Part shown: in pieces, positions 1 to 14,400 of the stretch
Layout of the letters: every line of letters starts with the position of its first letter
Position numbering within the stretch: position 1 is the stretch's first letter
Source of the DNA: Punica granatum
Taxonomy: Eukaryota; Streptophyta; Magnoliopsida; Myrtales; Lythraceae
Direction: 5' to 3'
NCBI RefSeq assembly: GCF_007655135.1
Contig: NC_045134.1
Span: 24,390,568 to 24,454,567 of the forward strand
DNA: 64,000 bases
Translations under genes and position numbers: made by a program
Notes under the pieces: model-generated
The model's database searches: none
Told to the model about the DNA's origin: nothing
The model's input: only the letters and a program-made list of their open reading frames with translations

Positions 1-625
1 CTTTTGCTTCTGGTTTTTGAGCTTTTCTTTTCATGGGTGTGGACAGAACAACGATTTTTATGTTCTTTGAAAAATGCATGTCTTGTCCCATTCGCTCTTG
101 CTGCCAACCCTGGGCTAGCAAGCCCCTGGTGGGGGGACGGGCGGGCACGCAGGAGCCGGACTCAACTCCGCCATGTCTGCAATTTTAACAAGAAAAGAAA
201 AAAAAAAACTTTTTTTGAACTGGGATTGTTTTTATTTTTTATTTTTTTTCCTTTTTTTCTATTTTTAAAATTATTTTATTATATTATCTATATAATGATA
301 GCAGGAAATTATTTGTCGCCATCGGTATTCACGTAAGCACCCGTTAACTCTCAATCATGATTTGGACTGAATGTGGTAACGTAATATATGTTATAGGATT
401 GAATTCTTCATTTTGAAACATTTAAGACTCGATCAACAAAAACAACAAATTTTTAAGACTTCTACTATTATTTTCCCATTAAATTTATATAGAGGTAGAG
501 TTAGAGAGTTCTCAACGATGATGTTCAATATCCTTTTTCCTAGGATGAAGGGTACATGCTGCATGATGTTCAAACCAACCCATGAGAGCTTCATGAGAGT
601 TGGAGTCGACAAAGGAGACATGGAA

Positions 626-626
626 G

Positions 627-655
<29 letters not shown>
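626..655 (+). repeat. Poly-G homopolymer, 30 nt
   Basis: An uninterrupted run of 30 G residues, seen directly. Such a tract can form G-quadruplexes and is prone to length errors in replication and sequencing, so the true length is uncertain. Confidence 0.9.
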
Positions 656-658
<3 letters not shown>

Positions 659-1711
659 GAACGTGCATGAAAATAATTATCTTTTGCTTAGGACGTTTTT
701 CAATGTTTGTGCATCCTTAGGTGGCCTCTTTAAACCTCACATGCTAATTATACTGTAGTTAAAAGAAAAAATACCTTGTGCTCTGTGCAGTCTTTTCCTT
801 TTGGACGAAAGTTTTGCTTATAAAATAAAAACACAAAATATGTTGCAGTTGTTAAAATTGCAGTATATTCATTAGATCTTGTGATCTAAAGAAAAAAAAG
901 ATTTTATTATGTAACAGATGAATAAACTGCTCCTTCGTCGGTTTATACATGCTTGTTATGTATCGAGATGGAATGAACATTCTTCCTCCCACTCCATCTT
1001 ATTGTTTAGTATCACTTACATGAGTTGAAAACGGCATTCTTATTATAATATTTTTTCTTCACTTTCATAGAATGATCCTTCTTTTAAAAATAAGGAATTG
1101 TCATTACCTCATTTCATACTTTCTTTTTATAAGTGTGATCTATATTTTTTAAAATTTGTATATCTAAAATTATATATTTAATAATGTCATGTAAATAAGT
1201 TTAATGTTATAATTATATTCCTTCATCTCGTAATGGTCAATAAAAAAATAACAATTCTTTACTTAATACCACATTTTACTCTTTTACTATATAGAGTCCA
1301 TTTCATTTCCATGGATATCAAACGGGACATAAGTGCAAAAAAGTAAGTAGTGTTGATCTTGTTAGGTCCTTCTGTGACTTCTGCAAGGAATGTTTATAAT
1401 GTTGAGTTTGCAACATTATTGACAGTTTCCTACATGGGATTCAAATCCTGTCGAAAACGAGAGAGAAAACATATGGAAAATAACATATATTTCTCGGGTT
1501 TTAACCCTTTGTCGTAGTAGGAATAGGAAATAGGATCATCTAGAACTACTTTAAATTTAAAACGGATTAGTAGACCTGGCATGCGAATCTATTCTACATG
1601 TATTCAAATCCTTTGACAAAGCAAGATTACATGCTGGTGAACAGTGTGGTAGGGTGATCAGTTAGGCTGGGCTGCACTGTCCCATATCTCCAAGATCATG
1701 CCCAACAAGTA

Positions 1712-1764
1712 TGGGCCATGAGGCCCAAAAGTGTCATTGGGCTGAAAAGGCTGGGCCTTGGCCC
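1712..1764. promoter_or_regulatory. Cluster of site II-like TGGGCC/GGCCCA motifs
   Basis: TGGGCC at 1712, GGCCCA at 1722, TGGGCT at 1738, TGGGCC at 1752 and GGCCCA at 1759. In plants such site II elements are typical of promoters of growth and housekeeping genes. No coding region follows on either strand; the nearest gene is the tRNA 380 bp downstream, which should use internal A and B boxes. It may be an orphan promoter or chance. Confidence 0.3.
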
Positions 1765-2144
1765 AAGCTCTTCCGACTCCCAACCTATGTTAATGCTTTG
1801 CTTATCACATATAGAAAATCATGACATTGCTGGTCTGGATTTGTTGAACTATTTAGTCGGGAGTAATTAGACTTCGGTCATTAGATTTGTGTTGACCAGC
1901 CAGAGAAAATCATGTAACAAGAACTTCAAGTTCGGGAGAGCTGAAACTCGAGAGTCGAGATTGATGACGAATCTGAACGGAAACGCAATGGGCCTGTAAC
2001 GTGGGATTCTTGGCACAATAGGTCTTACTAGGCGTCCAAGGAGTCCCTTACGAAGTGAATTAAGCACACGTCTTGACAACGAGGGTATAGAAAGATGATT
2101 TTTCTTAATAGACAAAATTAGATTAATAGACAAATGGACACCTA

Positions 2145-2217
2145 GCCGTCTTAGCTCAGCCGGTAGAGCGCGTGGCTTTTAACCACGTGGTCGTGGGTTC
2201 GATTCCCACAGACGGCG
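2145..2217 (+). tRNA. tRNA-Lys (anticodon TTT)
   Basis: A complete cloverleaf of 73 nt without intron. The acceptor stem GCCGTCT (2145-2151) pairs with AGACGGC (2210-2216), with discriminator G at 2217. The D arm is GCTC/GAGC. The anticodon stem CGTGG/CCACG encloses the loop CTTTTAA with anticodon TTT at 2178-2180. The T arm is GTGGG-TTCGATT-CCCAC. It reads AAA (and AAG by wobble) lysine codons in cytosolic translation. Internal A and B boxes are intact and a T-run follows directly, so it looks functional. Confidence 0.97.
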
Positions 2218-2222
2218 ATATG

Positions 2223-2231
2223 TTTTTTTTT
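2223..2231 (+). terminator. RNA polymerase III terminator (T9)
   Basis: A run of nine T residues begins six bases after the tRNA-Lys 3' end, the usual Pol III stop signal. Confidence 0.85.
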
Positions 2232-4510
2232 AAAAAAAATTTATTAACTTCCTTTTTTCTTATTTTTCTTTTTCCTGTATTGTGTTTATTTTCCTGCTTC
2301 CATTTTTTATCTTATTATTAATCTTTAACTCTTGAAATGTATAAATTCTCTTGCGAAAAATGATTTATCGATTGAACCTCGAAATAACCAGATAACATAC
2401 ACATGTGGACTAGCTTGTGATGCATGTGCACATATACAGCTACATATAAGCAAAAGCATAAATCAATTTAAAACAAACTTGGCTGAAGCAAGAAATAATA
2501 ACATCGAATAAAGTTGGCTAGCAAGTGTGCCGTTTAGTTTAATTTTGCATGCGTTTAGATTATGGGACCAGGCAATTGATTTGTCTAGCAAAATGTAAAG
2601 CTTTGTAGGGCATATGCACACATGCATTTGCCTTAATTGCGTTATTTCTTATATTAAATTGTCAATTAGAGGGCTCAATCATGACTTAAATTAAACCAAA
2701 TAACACAATTAAACATAGAAAAGCTTGCAGTTTATGCTTATTCCACAATAAGAATATATCCTAGTAGGACTAGACAGTAGGGCTAGGTCCGACGACAATA
2801 ATAATTAATGATCATTAAAAATGTCATCGTACTTTGCTTATGAAGAATGTCGATTTCGTTGTGAATAACAGTTCGTTGGTATATGTACCGATCGCTCCTA
2901 CTATCAGAGAAAGAGACCTGCATCATGCGTGCACTGTGACATTTATCATTGATCAAAAGTATTAGTAATAGCTCGATGACTCGGTCCACATTTTGGATCT
3001 ATCATTTTTTTTTTCCCTTGATGGCCCAGATTCAATTTTGGACGTGTCAAGAATAGAGGTTGAGATATGTTACATCTTTTAATTTACTGTTGAGATCGGG
3101 TCGTTCAGTTGTATATATTGAATTATCCCTTTTGCTAGAACATAAAGAGGGAAAAGACGCAACCCGATCTTAAATGATGTAGCAAATCAGTCTTTGAATC
3201 ACAATATACATAGAATCATATGCCTTTTGCCCACATAATCGTATCAGCTAACAATGATGAAGGACTCAAAGCCCAGTTATTAGCATAAATAGAGAGGCAG
3301 CCCCCATGTGTGCAATGGTCCCCTTTGTTTCATGAGGAGTTGTGATACTAAGATCACACAGGACCCCAGTAATCGCGCTAATATTGATAAAGAAATGTTG
3401 TTAAATGACCAAAAAACCGAAACACCATCGTCCTAAATTAAAATCGGTCACATATCATATATTCATTATAACATATTACTTGCGAGTCAAAGATTGATCG
3501 GTGTTGACGCGTCTGATATAAACCAATAGAAGCATGTGATGCTCCCGGACTAAACTGCAAGTCCCCGTATGCCCTAGTAGTTAACGGTACAAAGATGTTG
3601 GCATATAATTTAGAGGAAATATTCAGTGAGTGATACGGAATCACATGACTGTGTAAAACTCAATCAACAATTGACAATTTAAGGTGGAGAGAGAAATTTG
3701 TAGTACAATAATAGATATTTTTATATGTGCTGGATGCTGATTGAGTTTTACAAAGACACGTGGCTGTGTATTACTCACAGATATTTCTCCTAAAGATTGA
3801 TTGTTGAAAGATTTGATCAAGCATTTCAGTTTTACGATCGATGATTGATGATAACAAAATATCACCATCTTTAGAGATCTTATGCCTTTCTTTTTTCCAT
3901 GGATCCCCATGAAATTCCTTACATATATTGATATGCATGTTGGGAGAAGTAGAAGGAAAACCAGCAAGGATTGCTTCATATTCAATGATAAAAAAGGCGT
4001 TCCAATTCTTCCCATATTTGTTCATATAGCTTTTCCCAAAAGAACAACTTTAATAAAATAAAAATCCCCTCACAAGGCTACTTGGATCGGGCATCATTGT
4101 TCTTCACGATTTTACATATATAAACAAAGGAAATTTAAAAGGTATTGAGAGAGCACCGACCGATAATTACGATCAAAACAAGTTTTTTATTTATTTATTG
4201 TGTGTTCGTTATGAGTAAATGGAACGAAAAGACCGTATGTATCTGTTACAATTTGCAATACAATTCTTTTTCCATTCTCGAATATCAGTCATAACCATAT
4301 ATGCATTAATAATGAAAATTGGGATGGCTTGCTCTCAAAAGATATACTTTGGGTAAGTTAGGACCTATGTCGAGTTTGACTGTACATAAAAGACCCTTAT
4401 TCGACTAAGAAAGAAAAACTAGCAGTCAAGTGTTCATCATTTTTTCCTTTTAATTTCCTATGCAAATACAGTGACAGGCTGGGAATTCGCAATCTTTATC
4501 ATGATATATG

Positions 4511-4534
4511 TATATATATATATATATATATATA
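4511..4534 (+). repeat. (TA)12 microsatellite
   Basis: Uninterrupted TA dinucleotide repeat in intergenic DNA. Confidence 0.9.
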
Positions 4535-7500
4535 ATCTGAATGGGCATAATCGATCAATGAGATGAAGAAAGTGGGAAAACAATTTAGAAAAGGAGATGA
4601 ACCAAATTCTTTTGGAGGCTAATGCAGTTAGGCCTCTATTAAACGGAAAAACCTACAACTAATTAACTGAAAACATATGACATATAATATATATATATAT
4701 ATAGATGGTCTCATGCATGAATTTCACGTGTGGAAGTTGGTTCATAACCTCCAATTATTTGAACACGCATTTACGACACATATTATCAAGCGTCAACAGG
4801 TGGAAAAAGTTTTACTCTCAAATATTATTTATTCTCAATGTATGAATTTAATTGTGAAGTGCCTAATTAGCTAGATATTCATACCCGATAGTTGAACGTT
4901 GGATATTTCAATCAATAACAAACTTATCAGTTGTATGACTACAGTTCTGATAATTGATCAAACTGCATAGTTCAAAAGAGTTACTAAACCGATCCTGCTA
5001 TATATTTAACAGTATGCAACGACAACTACATACTGAAAAATGAGAGCCGATGCCGGACCAAGTCATTATTATTCAACCGAGTCGGAAAGGTTTTAGGTGA
5101 TGAGTGTGTGGGACTTTGAGCACATAAAGAAGGACCTATACCATCCCCATTATTGATAGAGAGAAATCACTTCCTTCTCTTTCACAATATAAACTTTTCC
5201 CTTCCTTTCCTTCATCCTCTTTTCTCTATTGGGCCCTCCATCACATGCAACCTATTCTTCCCCATGCCATCAACTTGTTATCAAGAAAAGAGATGTATAC
5301 ACACAAACTCCCCTTTCCCATCTTTACGAGTAAGATGTCAATTTTCTTCCCAAAATCTCAAAACAAAAGCATTGCATGAAACCTAAATCTCATGCTTTAG
5401 GGTCGATCGACGGCTCTCTTCTAGCTCGCTCGATTATTGTGTAAGATCTCTGGCCTTCTTAGTTTATACAGGAGTGTAACGACGGATCAGAGTTACTTTC
5501 TGTATATACAAGATTCAATCGCCGTACTAAACTTTCCATAAATGCGCATAGGATTCAGAAACAACCGTGAGTTTCGGTTGTTCTTGGTCTTTGGAAGTTT
5601 CGAAGTTCCACCACCAAGTAAAAGAAGTTCTCCCTTTACTAAAGTTTTGATGGTTATAATTTTAGAAATGATTTTTTTTTTGGGGTGAGATCAGGGGTGT
5701 GTTTCAGCCTACTGCTTTGAGTAATATGCTTGGGCATCGACTTGGTCATGTCTATAAGATACTTGCAATAAGTTTTGCATAACAAGTAAGTCTGCTTACA
5801 TAGAGTGCATTTTATCAATTACATCGCATCTCATTGTCAGGACATATATATATATATAGCTCGATAAAACTATGTTGTTCCCTTCAATACTTGTCGGATA
5901 AAGTTGATTTGATGCAATTCCTAATCTGCTTTTCTTCTGGTTGGCACACTTCCTCAGCTTTAATTGTTCCGAGGCCATCAGGACTTGGAATTTTCTTTAT
6001 GTTCGATTGTCCACTTCACCAAACACAGCAATCCTTTGAGCTCTATTATCCTTTAAAACGAGATCTCGACATTTTGCTATAATGAAGAGTGTTTGTTCTT
6101 CTTTTCTTTGTTTTCAATTGCCAAAATTGAGAGGGACATACATCCTCAAACTCTAAAGCATATATGTTCGATTATGTATCACAGCCTGTTTTAAGCATGT
6201 CTTTGTTGGCTCTTCGGCGAGGTACGCCTTTTTTCTCCCGTTTACAAGAGAGACGCGTGGACCTATAAAGAAAATAAAATGGAAAAATATTTGACCATAA
6301 AAAAAAATCCTATTTATGAGATAATAGAATATACTTATTTTGTTGGTTCAATGGTTCTAGGTCGATGGCAAATGTCACTGACGTACCATACTAAACCCCT
6401 GGTAAGTTGTTATCGAATGATACACATCTCTTATGTACCATTTAGGCCCACAATTGCATGCGTAGTACGTAGTAGTATTAGTCTTTGAATTCTCATTTGT
6501 CCAATAGGCCAATACCATCCCGATACTATCTAGCTAGTTTTTGGACCTCGTGATTCCATGTGAAGAACAGCAGCTACAAGCGCGAAGATAAAGTTAATTA
6601 ATGTGTTGCATTAGAAGTAATAATTACTATTGATCACTTAATTGTAGATCTCGATGGATCGAGAGCTTGCAAGATTGCTTACGAGCAGGAACAGTGTCAA
6701 AATTTCATCAGACTTATACGAATATGTGCTTACTTCTACTTCAAAACTCAAGCTATTAAGTTGTTGGATCCATATTTAATATAAACTTGTAATTTCTTTC
6801 TTAATTTTTCCGTGTGAGACAACATATTTCAACACTAACTCTCACGTGGCAACGTGTCCGGACCCAATATTTGGACTTGGGGAGCGAAATCTTAAAGGGG
6901 CCGAATAGTTAGATATAATTTATCTGAGTTAGGGGTGAATATAAAAATTTCATCAAAATTCAAGAACAATATGTAAATTTCCTTAAGCTGTGGAAATTGT
7001 AAGGGAAGTCTGTCACCCCAGCCCCCATCGTCCATCCCTGTTTATGAGCTTCTCTTCTTCTTCTTCTTGTTTTTTTTTTTCGGTTATAAAGGAGCCTAAT
7101 GGCCGAATACAAGAATAAAAATAGTAAAACTAAATAAGAGGCACAAAACTCTCACTGTTCATCCGCTTTAAGTTTAGCATTATGACAATCTTACCGTTTT
7201 GCAAGATCTCTCCTTCCTCTTTTTTGACTGTAATAGTTATTTGTTAATCAAAGAAGAAAATAATTATTTCGACATAGTACCCTTTTCCACATGGTTACAC
7301 TATAATGCCTTCCTCGCTAATATTATGGCAAGGCAAGGCGAAAGTTCCATTGTTAAATATTATCGATGGCATCGTCCATCTGGTTTTGGTTCTTCCATTA
7401 TCAAACTTGGAAAATTTTGTTCTCCGTACGTTGCAGGACGAAGAACACTTTTACCTGTTTCTCATGTCATGTGGCAAGAAATGATCAATAATTTACATAT

Positions 7501-8608
7501 ATGTTTTGCACCGAGACATACCGTGCTAGAACGACATGTTCGAAAGATATATGCACAGGTTTGATTCGCTTGGATGCATATGAATTGTCTTTCATCATGA
7601 TGGGTCATCGTATGACTTGATTGCAAATGTTTTTAGCATGTAACGAGCTGAAATGGTACGACGTGAAAGATGGGTTGTTTGAATCTCTTGGATGCATACG
7701 AATTGTCTTTGACATATTGGATCGTCGTGTAACTGATTGCAGGGTGACTAGGCCTCTAGGGTTTCATTCATTTTATTGAAAAAAATGGAAAGTGGTTTAT
7801 GGACCTAGTTGAAAAGCACTCCTATAATTAATGTATGGTATCTAACATATAATAAATAACCTAACCAAACTTTATAATACAACACCGATGTTGTATAAAA
7901 TTGAAGCGCTTCAGTTTTATAATTTTCATTTGCACAAAACGTGTGGGATTTCCATTTGACAACTTTTGCATCATCGTTTGCATGACTTTCAAGTGAAAAT
8001 TTCTCATTTGGCAACCCTTAACTCATCATCGCATGACCTTTCAATTGAAAAGAATAATAAATTCATAAAAAGATTCATGTACGTATAAATCCATATTAAA
8101 TGAATTTGATTGGTTTTTGTACATACTGGTAATGAATTTTAGATACTTCGTCTATATATTCTGTATATATAAGTATATAATTAAAATCTTTTCAAAAAAT
8201 TAAAAATTCTCCCAATAATTTTAAATTTTTTCTTGAAATATGAAATGTTTTTTGAAATCTAATGTATTACATGTTGAATAAATAAAGCATGAGAAAATTT
8301 ATTGTATACAGACTATTTTTTTTCTACTTTTATTTCTTTCTCCGCCTTATCTCGACATGTTTCTTTCACGATCAGTATGCTCCTATATATTTTTCATTTA
8401 ATTTTAAATGATAAATATTTCTATTATACTTTTTTATTCACATCGTGTGTACATTGTATATTTTTCTATAGTGTGGGCTTTTAGTAATGTTTTATTGATA
8501 ATATAATCTCATATGAATCAAATTAATTTTTCTTATCATTGTAATTTTTTTGTTCTCAATTTGATTGGATTCCCTTTCTCTTTTTCCAATAGCTTTTCCT
8601 TTCATGAA

Positions 8609-8616
<8 letters not shown>

Positions 8617-8640
<24 letters not shown>
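8617..8640 (+). repeat. (TA)12 microsatellite
   Basis: Uninterrupted TA dinucleotide repeat in intergenic DNA. Confidence 0.9.
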
Positions 8641-11141
8641 AGAATAACATTTTTTTGTATCATTCAATTGTTGCAATGAAATATTTCGTTCATATATTAC
8701 ATAAACATATTATTTATTTCAAACCCACATGAAAGTTATAAAAAATTCCGTGCAATACATGGAAGCTCTATTTTGATAATTCACAATTTAGATTTTATTG
8801 ATATTTTCTTAACAGAATTATAACATTTAAATTATGTTAAAAATCATAAATGAATGTTAAAATTTTTAAATTGAAAGATTTTCTTAATTCACGAATGTAT
8901 TAAAAGTTTTACAAAAATAATAATAAAATATATAAAGTAATAAATATATAATCGAACTTGCACAATGCGCGAACTTGTACCTAGTCACTGTAAAGTCGAT
9001 CGCAATCTCTTAAAATTTCATTGTGCTCGAGTTGATAAATAATAATACCAAAATACCCATATATCTGAGATTTATGTTGCGTGTTATGTGTCTTTAAACA
9101 CCCCTCCTCAATGATTAACCACAAGGTTGGGCGATTGCTATTGTACCATCTTAATCTTAAAATTTCTATGGAACTGTATATATAGGTCTGCACCATCACC
9201 TTCTCAAAGATTACAACTGATAAATAATGTTATACAGGTCTTATATAAACTCGGGATTTATGTCCTTCTTGGGCGGCGTGGGAAGTGCTTTTCTTTGCCT
9301 CTCAACATAATCTATTTTCTCAACTAGGGATGGACCAATTGGGGTTAGGGGAACTGACAGGAATAGTCACCCTCCTAAAATTTTGACAGCATAGCCGCAT
9401 AAGAAAGTTTATATATTAGTCTTCAAATTTGGAGAAAATTTATAATTATAGCCGTCCATCATCGGGAAAAACACCTTCTATTCGCCCCCTCTACAATCTC
9501 ACCCCCTTAACCCCAAACTCTCGGTCCGTCCATGTTCTTAACAATCTGGCTTGTCATACCAAACACCGACTTAATTTTTAGAGAAAGTATTTTCTCTATA
9601 GTGCATTTTATCTTCTTCTTTTTTATTTCTTAAGAAATGAAGAATAATTTTTTAAATAGAATTTTCCCAACATTGAAATGAGATCTGGCTGAGAGAGCTC
9701 GATAGTTTTGGGAAAAAAATGAATTTTTTTTTAATTCTTTCTGTTTGTCATGAAAGACTTGGCTTGGGTTGGGTCGGAGGACGTCACATAGCCGTTGGGG
9801 CTTATCCGACTTTTTAAAAGTCACGCAAAAGCTTCCCTCTCACGTGGGACTCATCATTTGAATAAAACGCCCCCTACAAATCATCTGCTCCGCCTGCCTT
9901 CCCATAATTGCCCCCCTCGCTCCCACCTCTTCAATTAACAAACAGGCCCCTTCCCCTCTCGTGAAGTTGGATAATAATTCATTGACCATCTAACGTTACA
10001 TTTTCGATAAAATTACGGGTATCATTAACCTATTAGTTGAGACTAATTATGTACAAGTTGCAACTTAGTTTTAGCTATGAGGTGTTTCCATTGAACTTTG
10101 GATTCTTGCTTTCCCGATAAAGTTTGTCCACTGAAAGTTTAATTTATCGTTGAGTCACATTCTCGTTATTCCATATTACATTAATATGATGTCACATTTG
10201 CATTCATTATAAGCAAGCAAATTAAATTTACTTGAGTTTAGGGAGTGTTTAATAGCTCCAACTTGTAAGTTCAAACTGTGTTAAATTCATGTTTTAACTT
10301 ATTTTATGGTTTAATTCATAATAAGATCTCCTTGACATTTACCTAAAAATTCTAAATTTATGTGTTAATCGTTAACCAAAAGTTTGCATTTGTTTTGAAA
10401 ATTCTTGCAGGAATTATAGATAGATACTTCACTAGAAATTGTGTTTGTCATTTATTCATTCTACTGTGAGAAATTGTGCAGAATGATTAAAAACATGTTA
10501 GTCGAATCGAGAAAGAAATATATAGAGGTCTTATTAGCAATTGCAATGGGTTGTGACTCTAATCCACCATATCACCAAATGAAAAGTTTCGTCGACTAAT
10601 TATCTATTTATTCTTCACCTTTCTATCTTTTTTACAACAAGCCGTTGGTTAATAAGCTATATCGATCCAATAAGCCGTTAGTTCAAATCTCAGGAAGCTC
10701 ACTTAAGTGAGAATAACCTTTAAAACCTGATTTCTTGAAATCGAGAGACAATATTTCTAACAATTTTTCTTTTTTCGTTTTCCACCTCCCGGAATTACTT
10801 CCATTTATTAATTAATGAGCTTACAAAAAAAGAAAAAGCCAAGTGGTGGAGGACAAATTAGTCATATGCGAAAAGATTAATAGGGAGCACGGTGGACCCG
10901 TCCTCAGGAGCAAACAGTGCTCACCATCCGGCCAAGAGAGGGGAAGACAAGTCAAGTCTGCCTTAGCCCGGGCGCATGCACCGCATGTTAAGGGAAATCT
11001 GCGGGACCCACATGCTTTTCCCTATGAGCGCATGAGCCCGGCAGCATGTAGAACGAGAGGACAGTCTCGGTATAATTTGAATTCTCGGACCAGCTTTGAG
11101 CACTGACAGCTCCGCAACGTCCCTAGTGTTTGGCCAGGCCT

Positions 11142-11144
<3 letters not shown>

Positions 11145-11172
<28 letters not shown>

Positions 11173-11229
11173 AAACTCGTTGAGCTGAGCTGAGCTGAAG
11201 AAGAAGAAGAAGAAGAAGAAGAAGAAGAG
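11145..11229 (+). promoter_or_regulatory. (CT)14 and (GAA)11 tracts upstream of fimbrin
   Basis: A pure CT dinucleotide run (11,145-11,172) and a GAA trinucleotide run (11,197-11,229) lie 170-260 bp before the fimbrin start codon. CT-rich tracts are common near plant transcription starts and in 5' leaders, so this is probably core promoter or 5' UTR. The exact start site cannot be read from sequence. Long frames antisense to these repeats are artefacts of the repeats. Confidence 0.5.
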
Positions 11230-11402
11230 GAGGAGGAAGAGAAGAGGTATTGCATCGGAGCGCTCCGATCGGTGCGTAGAGAGACGATCACACTCACACT
11301 CCATTAGGAGAGGGTGCGTGTGATCGTTCACTGGGGTATTAACACCATACTTGCTGCCTTCCAGCTCAAGTTCGTAGCTGAGCTAAGATCGGGCCGCCGG
11401 AG

Positions 11403-14400
11403 ATGTCGGGATACGTCGGAATTCTCGTGTCGGATCCATGGCTCCAGAACCAGTTCACTCAAGTCGAGCTCCGCAGCTTGAAGACTCAAGTAAGCTCGTT
11501 TGCCGTCCGCATCCTCCCGCTCTCTGTTTCATAGCTCGATATCGATTCAGACCGATCCAATATCCCGACTTCAGTCAGTTTTCGGTCCATCGGGAAGTTT
11601 CTCGTGTGCGATAAGTGCTTAAATTCCGATCCTCTGTTCTTTATGGCTATGGACCATGAGCGTTTGCTAAGTTTAAGCACGCATCGGTTTGACCTCTGAT
11701 GATATGTCGAAAGGCACTTTTCTCGGTGCGAATCATCGGTTTTTGGAGAAGTACAGATTTGGTCCTGTTCCTAATCATTTCACGAAATCACGGATTCGAT
11801 ATGCTCTGCTTGTACGTATAATGGTGTGATATCCCTTTCCTTTGGCAGTTCATGAGCATGAGGAGGGAGTCTGGGAAGCTTACGCTCGGAGACTTGCCGT
11901 CCAAGATGTCCAGATTGAAAGTTATCGGCGAGATTCTGACTGAAGAAGAGAGAGAACTGATCATCCAGGATATGTATCAAAACATGGACGATGAGGTTGA
12001 TTTTGAGTCCTTTCTGAGGGTAAGTCACAATTCATTGATCATTCCGTGCCGAACCGTTTCAGCTTAACGAAATCCTCGTTAACTTTTGTTGTGAATCTAT
12101 CTGATACATCAGTCTACTTTGCAACGGTTACTATGACCCGACAGATTGCTGGGAATATACTAAAACTTTCTAAAAATGTGTAAAATTTCTCTTTTTAAAA
12201 GACTCATAAAAGATTTGCTTTGTTGGTCCTAACTTTCTAATCGAATAACAATTCGAAAACTAATTAATCTGCATTTTCGTTTCTCCCGGAATTAGCAACT
12301 CTCTGATTACATAAATTGATCAATCGAATATGGCCTGCCGCCTGCTGGAGAAGGTCGAGAAAGGCACTATACGATGAGGGAAATTTCCATATTTTATCTT
12401 CCTTTTCCACGGTTTTCAAGTAACAATATGGTATTTCACCAATGACAGGTCTACTTAAAGTTACAAGCACAAGCAACTTCCAGAAGGGGTAGCGGCGCCA
12501 AAGATTCGTTTTCATTTCTTAAAGCTGCTACGACTACGTTGCTGCACACGATCAGCGAATCAGAGAAGGCATCTTATGTTGAGCACATAAACAACTACCT
12601 TAAGGATGATGAGTTCTTAAAGAAGTATCTTCCGATAGATCCGTCAACAAATGATCTGTTTGAAATTGCCAAGGACGGTGTTCTTCTCTGGTAATGTAAC
12701 TTTGATTTCTGCAAATATATGCTCTTCCCTTCAATTCATATATGAACCTTTTATACTGAAAGAAATTCGTTGTACCTGCAGCAAGCTTATCAATGTGGCA
12801 GTTCCCGGGACAATTGACGAACGTGCAATCAACACTAAGAGGATACTCAATCCTTGGGAAAGAAACGAAAATCACACACTCTGTCTGAATTCTGCTAAGG
12901 CTATTGGATGTACTGTCGTGAATATAGGGACCCAGGACTTCATTGAAGGAAGGGTATGTATTCATGCTATTTTCCGTACATGCATTCATGCTTTATTAAC
13001 TAATTGTGCTTTGCCTTTTTCTTCGACCATCATAAAAAAAATGTATTGTGTTTTCATGAACAGCGGCATCTTGTTCTTGGAGTGATTTCTCAGATTATCA
13101 AGGTATGACTTTTGGAACATCCTCTTTGCCCAGTTCTTGTTATTATTAATGTACTGTGAATAAGGAGTAATAAAGGCGGTATTTTTTTTCTGTAGATACA
13201 ATTACTGGCTGATCTCAACTTGAAGAAGACACCTCAGTTGGTGGAGTTGGTCGATGATAGTAAGGTAATTTATGCTTCCTCTTACTCCAGCTTCAGTTGC
13301 ATCTTTAATCATGATGCGCAGAAAACTTTGCACCTCTAATACTCTGTTGATTGAAAATTTACAGGATGTGGAAGAGCTGATGAGTCTACCGCCAGAGAAG
13401 ATCTTGTTGAGATGGATGAATTTTCAGTTAAAGAAATCAGAATACAGGAAAACAGTCACGAACTTCTCATCTGATGTTAAGGTACATCCTTTCTGCCCAC
13501 TTATTTATCTGGCCTTATGTTTGGCTTCATGCTATGGACGTGCTTTGAAGATTGCACCACCGCAGCTTGTCTCATTTTCGTCATCTGCTTAAGTTCTAAC
13601 TTCAATACATGCAGCTAAATCAGCAGAGACTGTGAATGATGGTTAGAACTGATATTTTTACGGTGTTAGCATCTGAAAATATACATTTCAAATCTGCAGG
13701 ATGCTGAGGCATATGCCTACCTTTTAAAAGTGCTCGCTCCAGAGCATGGGGACAAATCCATATTTGCTGTAAAAGATCCCCTGGGAAGAGCCAAGTTAGT
13801 CCTTCAACATGCGGACAGGATGGGTTGCAAGAGATATCTAACTGCAAAGGACATAGTGGAGGGGTCGCCAAATCTTAATCTTGCTTTTGTCGCGCACATA
13901 TTCCAGCACAGGTGAGAGAGATTTTAGAGAAATGAGGTCTCCCGGCGCTACTGATATAATGATATTCTTTCTCTGCTCAATCTCATAATCCACTATATAA
14001 GTCTCATGCGTTGTACACGTACATTTTCTTATGCGAGTTTTTCGTGTTCATTATCGACCATATGAGCCTTATAATAGCTGCTATCAATATCTCTTCGATG
14101 CAAACATTATCCCCACTCATCTCAGTGTCTTCCAAAAACATTATCCATATTAATACCATGATCATCATCACATGGATGTGGTAGATGCAACAGTCTATCA
14201 GCATAGTACACAATTATCGACATTATTCCAGCTTATGAGATATTCCCTTCTAATACCATTATACTTCCATGGAACAACCATTTTTCAGATCATGTAATTT
14301 GGACTATATACGATTTACTAAAGAGGTTCAAAATGCATTCTTATTCTCTACAACTAGTTGCTCTATTTACTGGCCAGTCCAAGTTTTTCATGAGTATTTA

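Larger units (their letters stand above)
1..2144. other. Intergenic, no gene recognised
   Basis: AT-rich DNA with only short, low-complexity open frames. It holds a long poly-G run (626-655) and a cluster of TGGGCC/GGCCCA motifs around 1712-1764. I found no protein family in any frame. Confidence 0.6.
2232..11144. other. Long gene-poor stretch
   Basis: Nearly 9 kb of AT-rich sequence. It contains AT dinucleotide runs, poly-A/T tracts and short unconvincing open frames, the longest being 121 codons near 7200-7564 with no recognisable family. I see no exon chain, tRNA, TIR element with a clear target duplication, or known microRNA. Confidence 0.55.

Noticed and set aside
7199..7564. 121-codon open frame in the left gene-poor region
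   Set aside because: No domain or family recognisable, no promoter or intron evidence, and AT-rich composition where chance frames are common.
10963..11331. Long minus-strand frames with poly-Phe/Ser and Arg-Glu repeats upstream of fimbrin
   Set aside because: They are translations of the GAA and CT microsatellites in the fimbrin leader.
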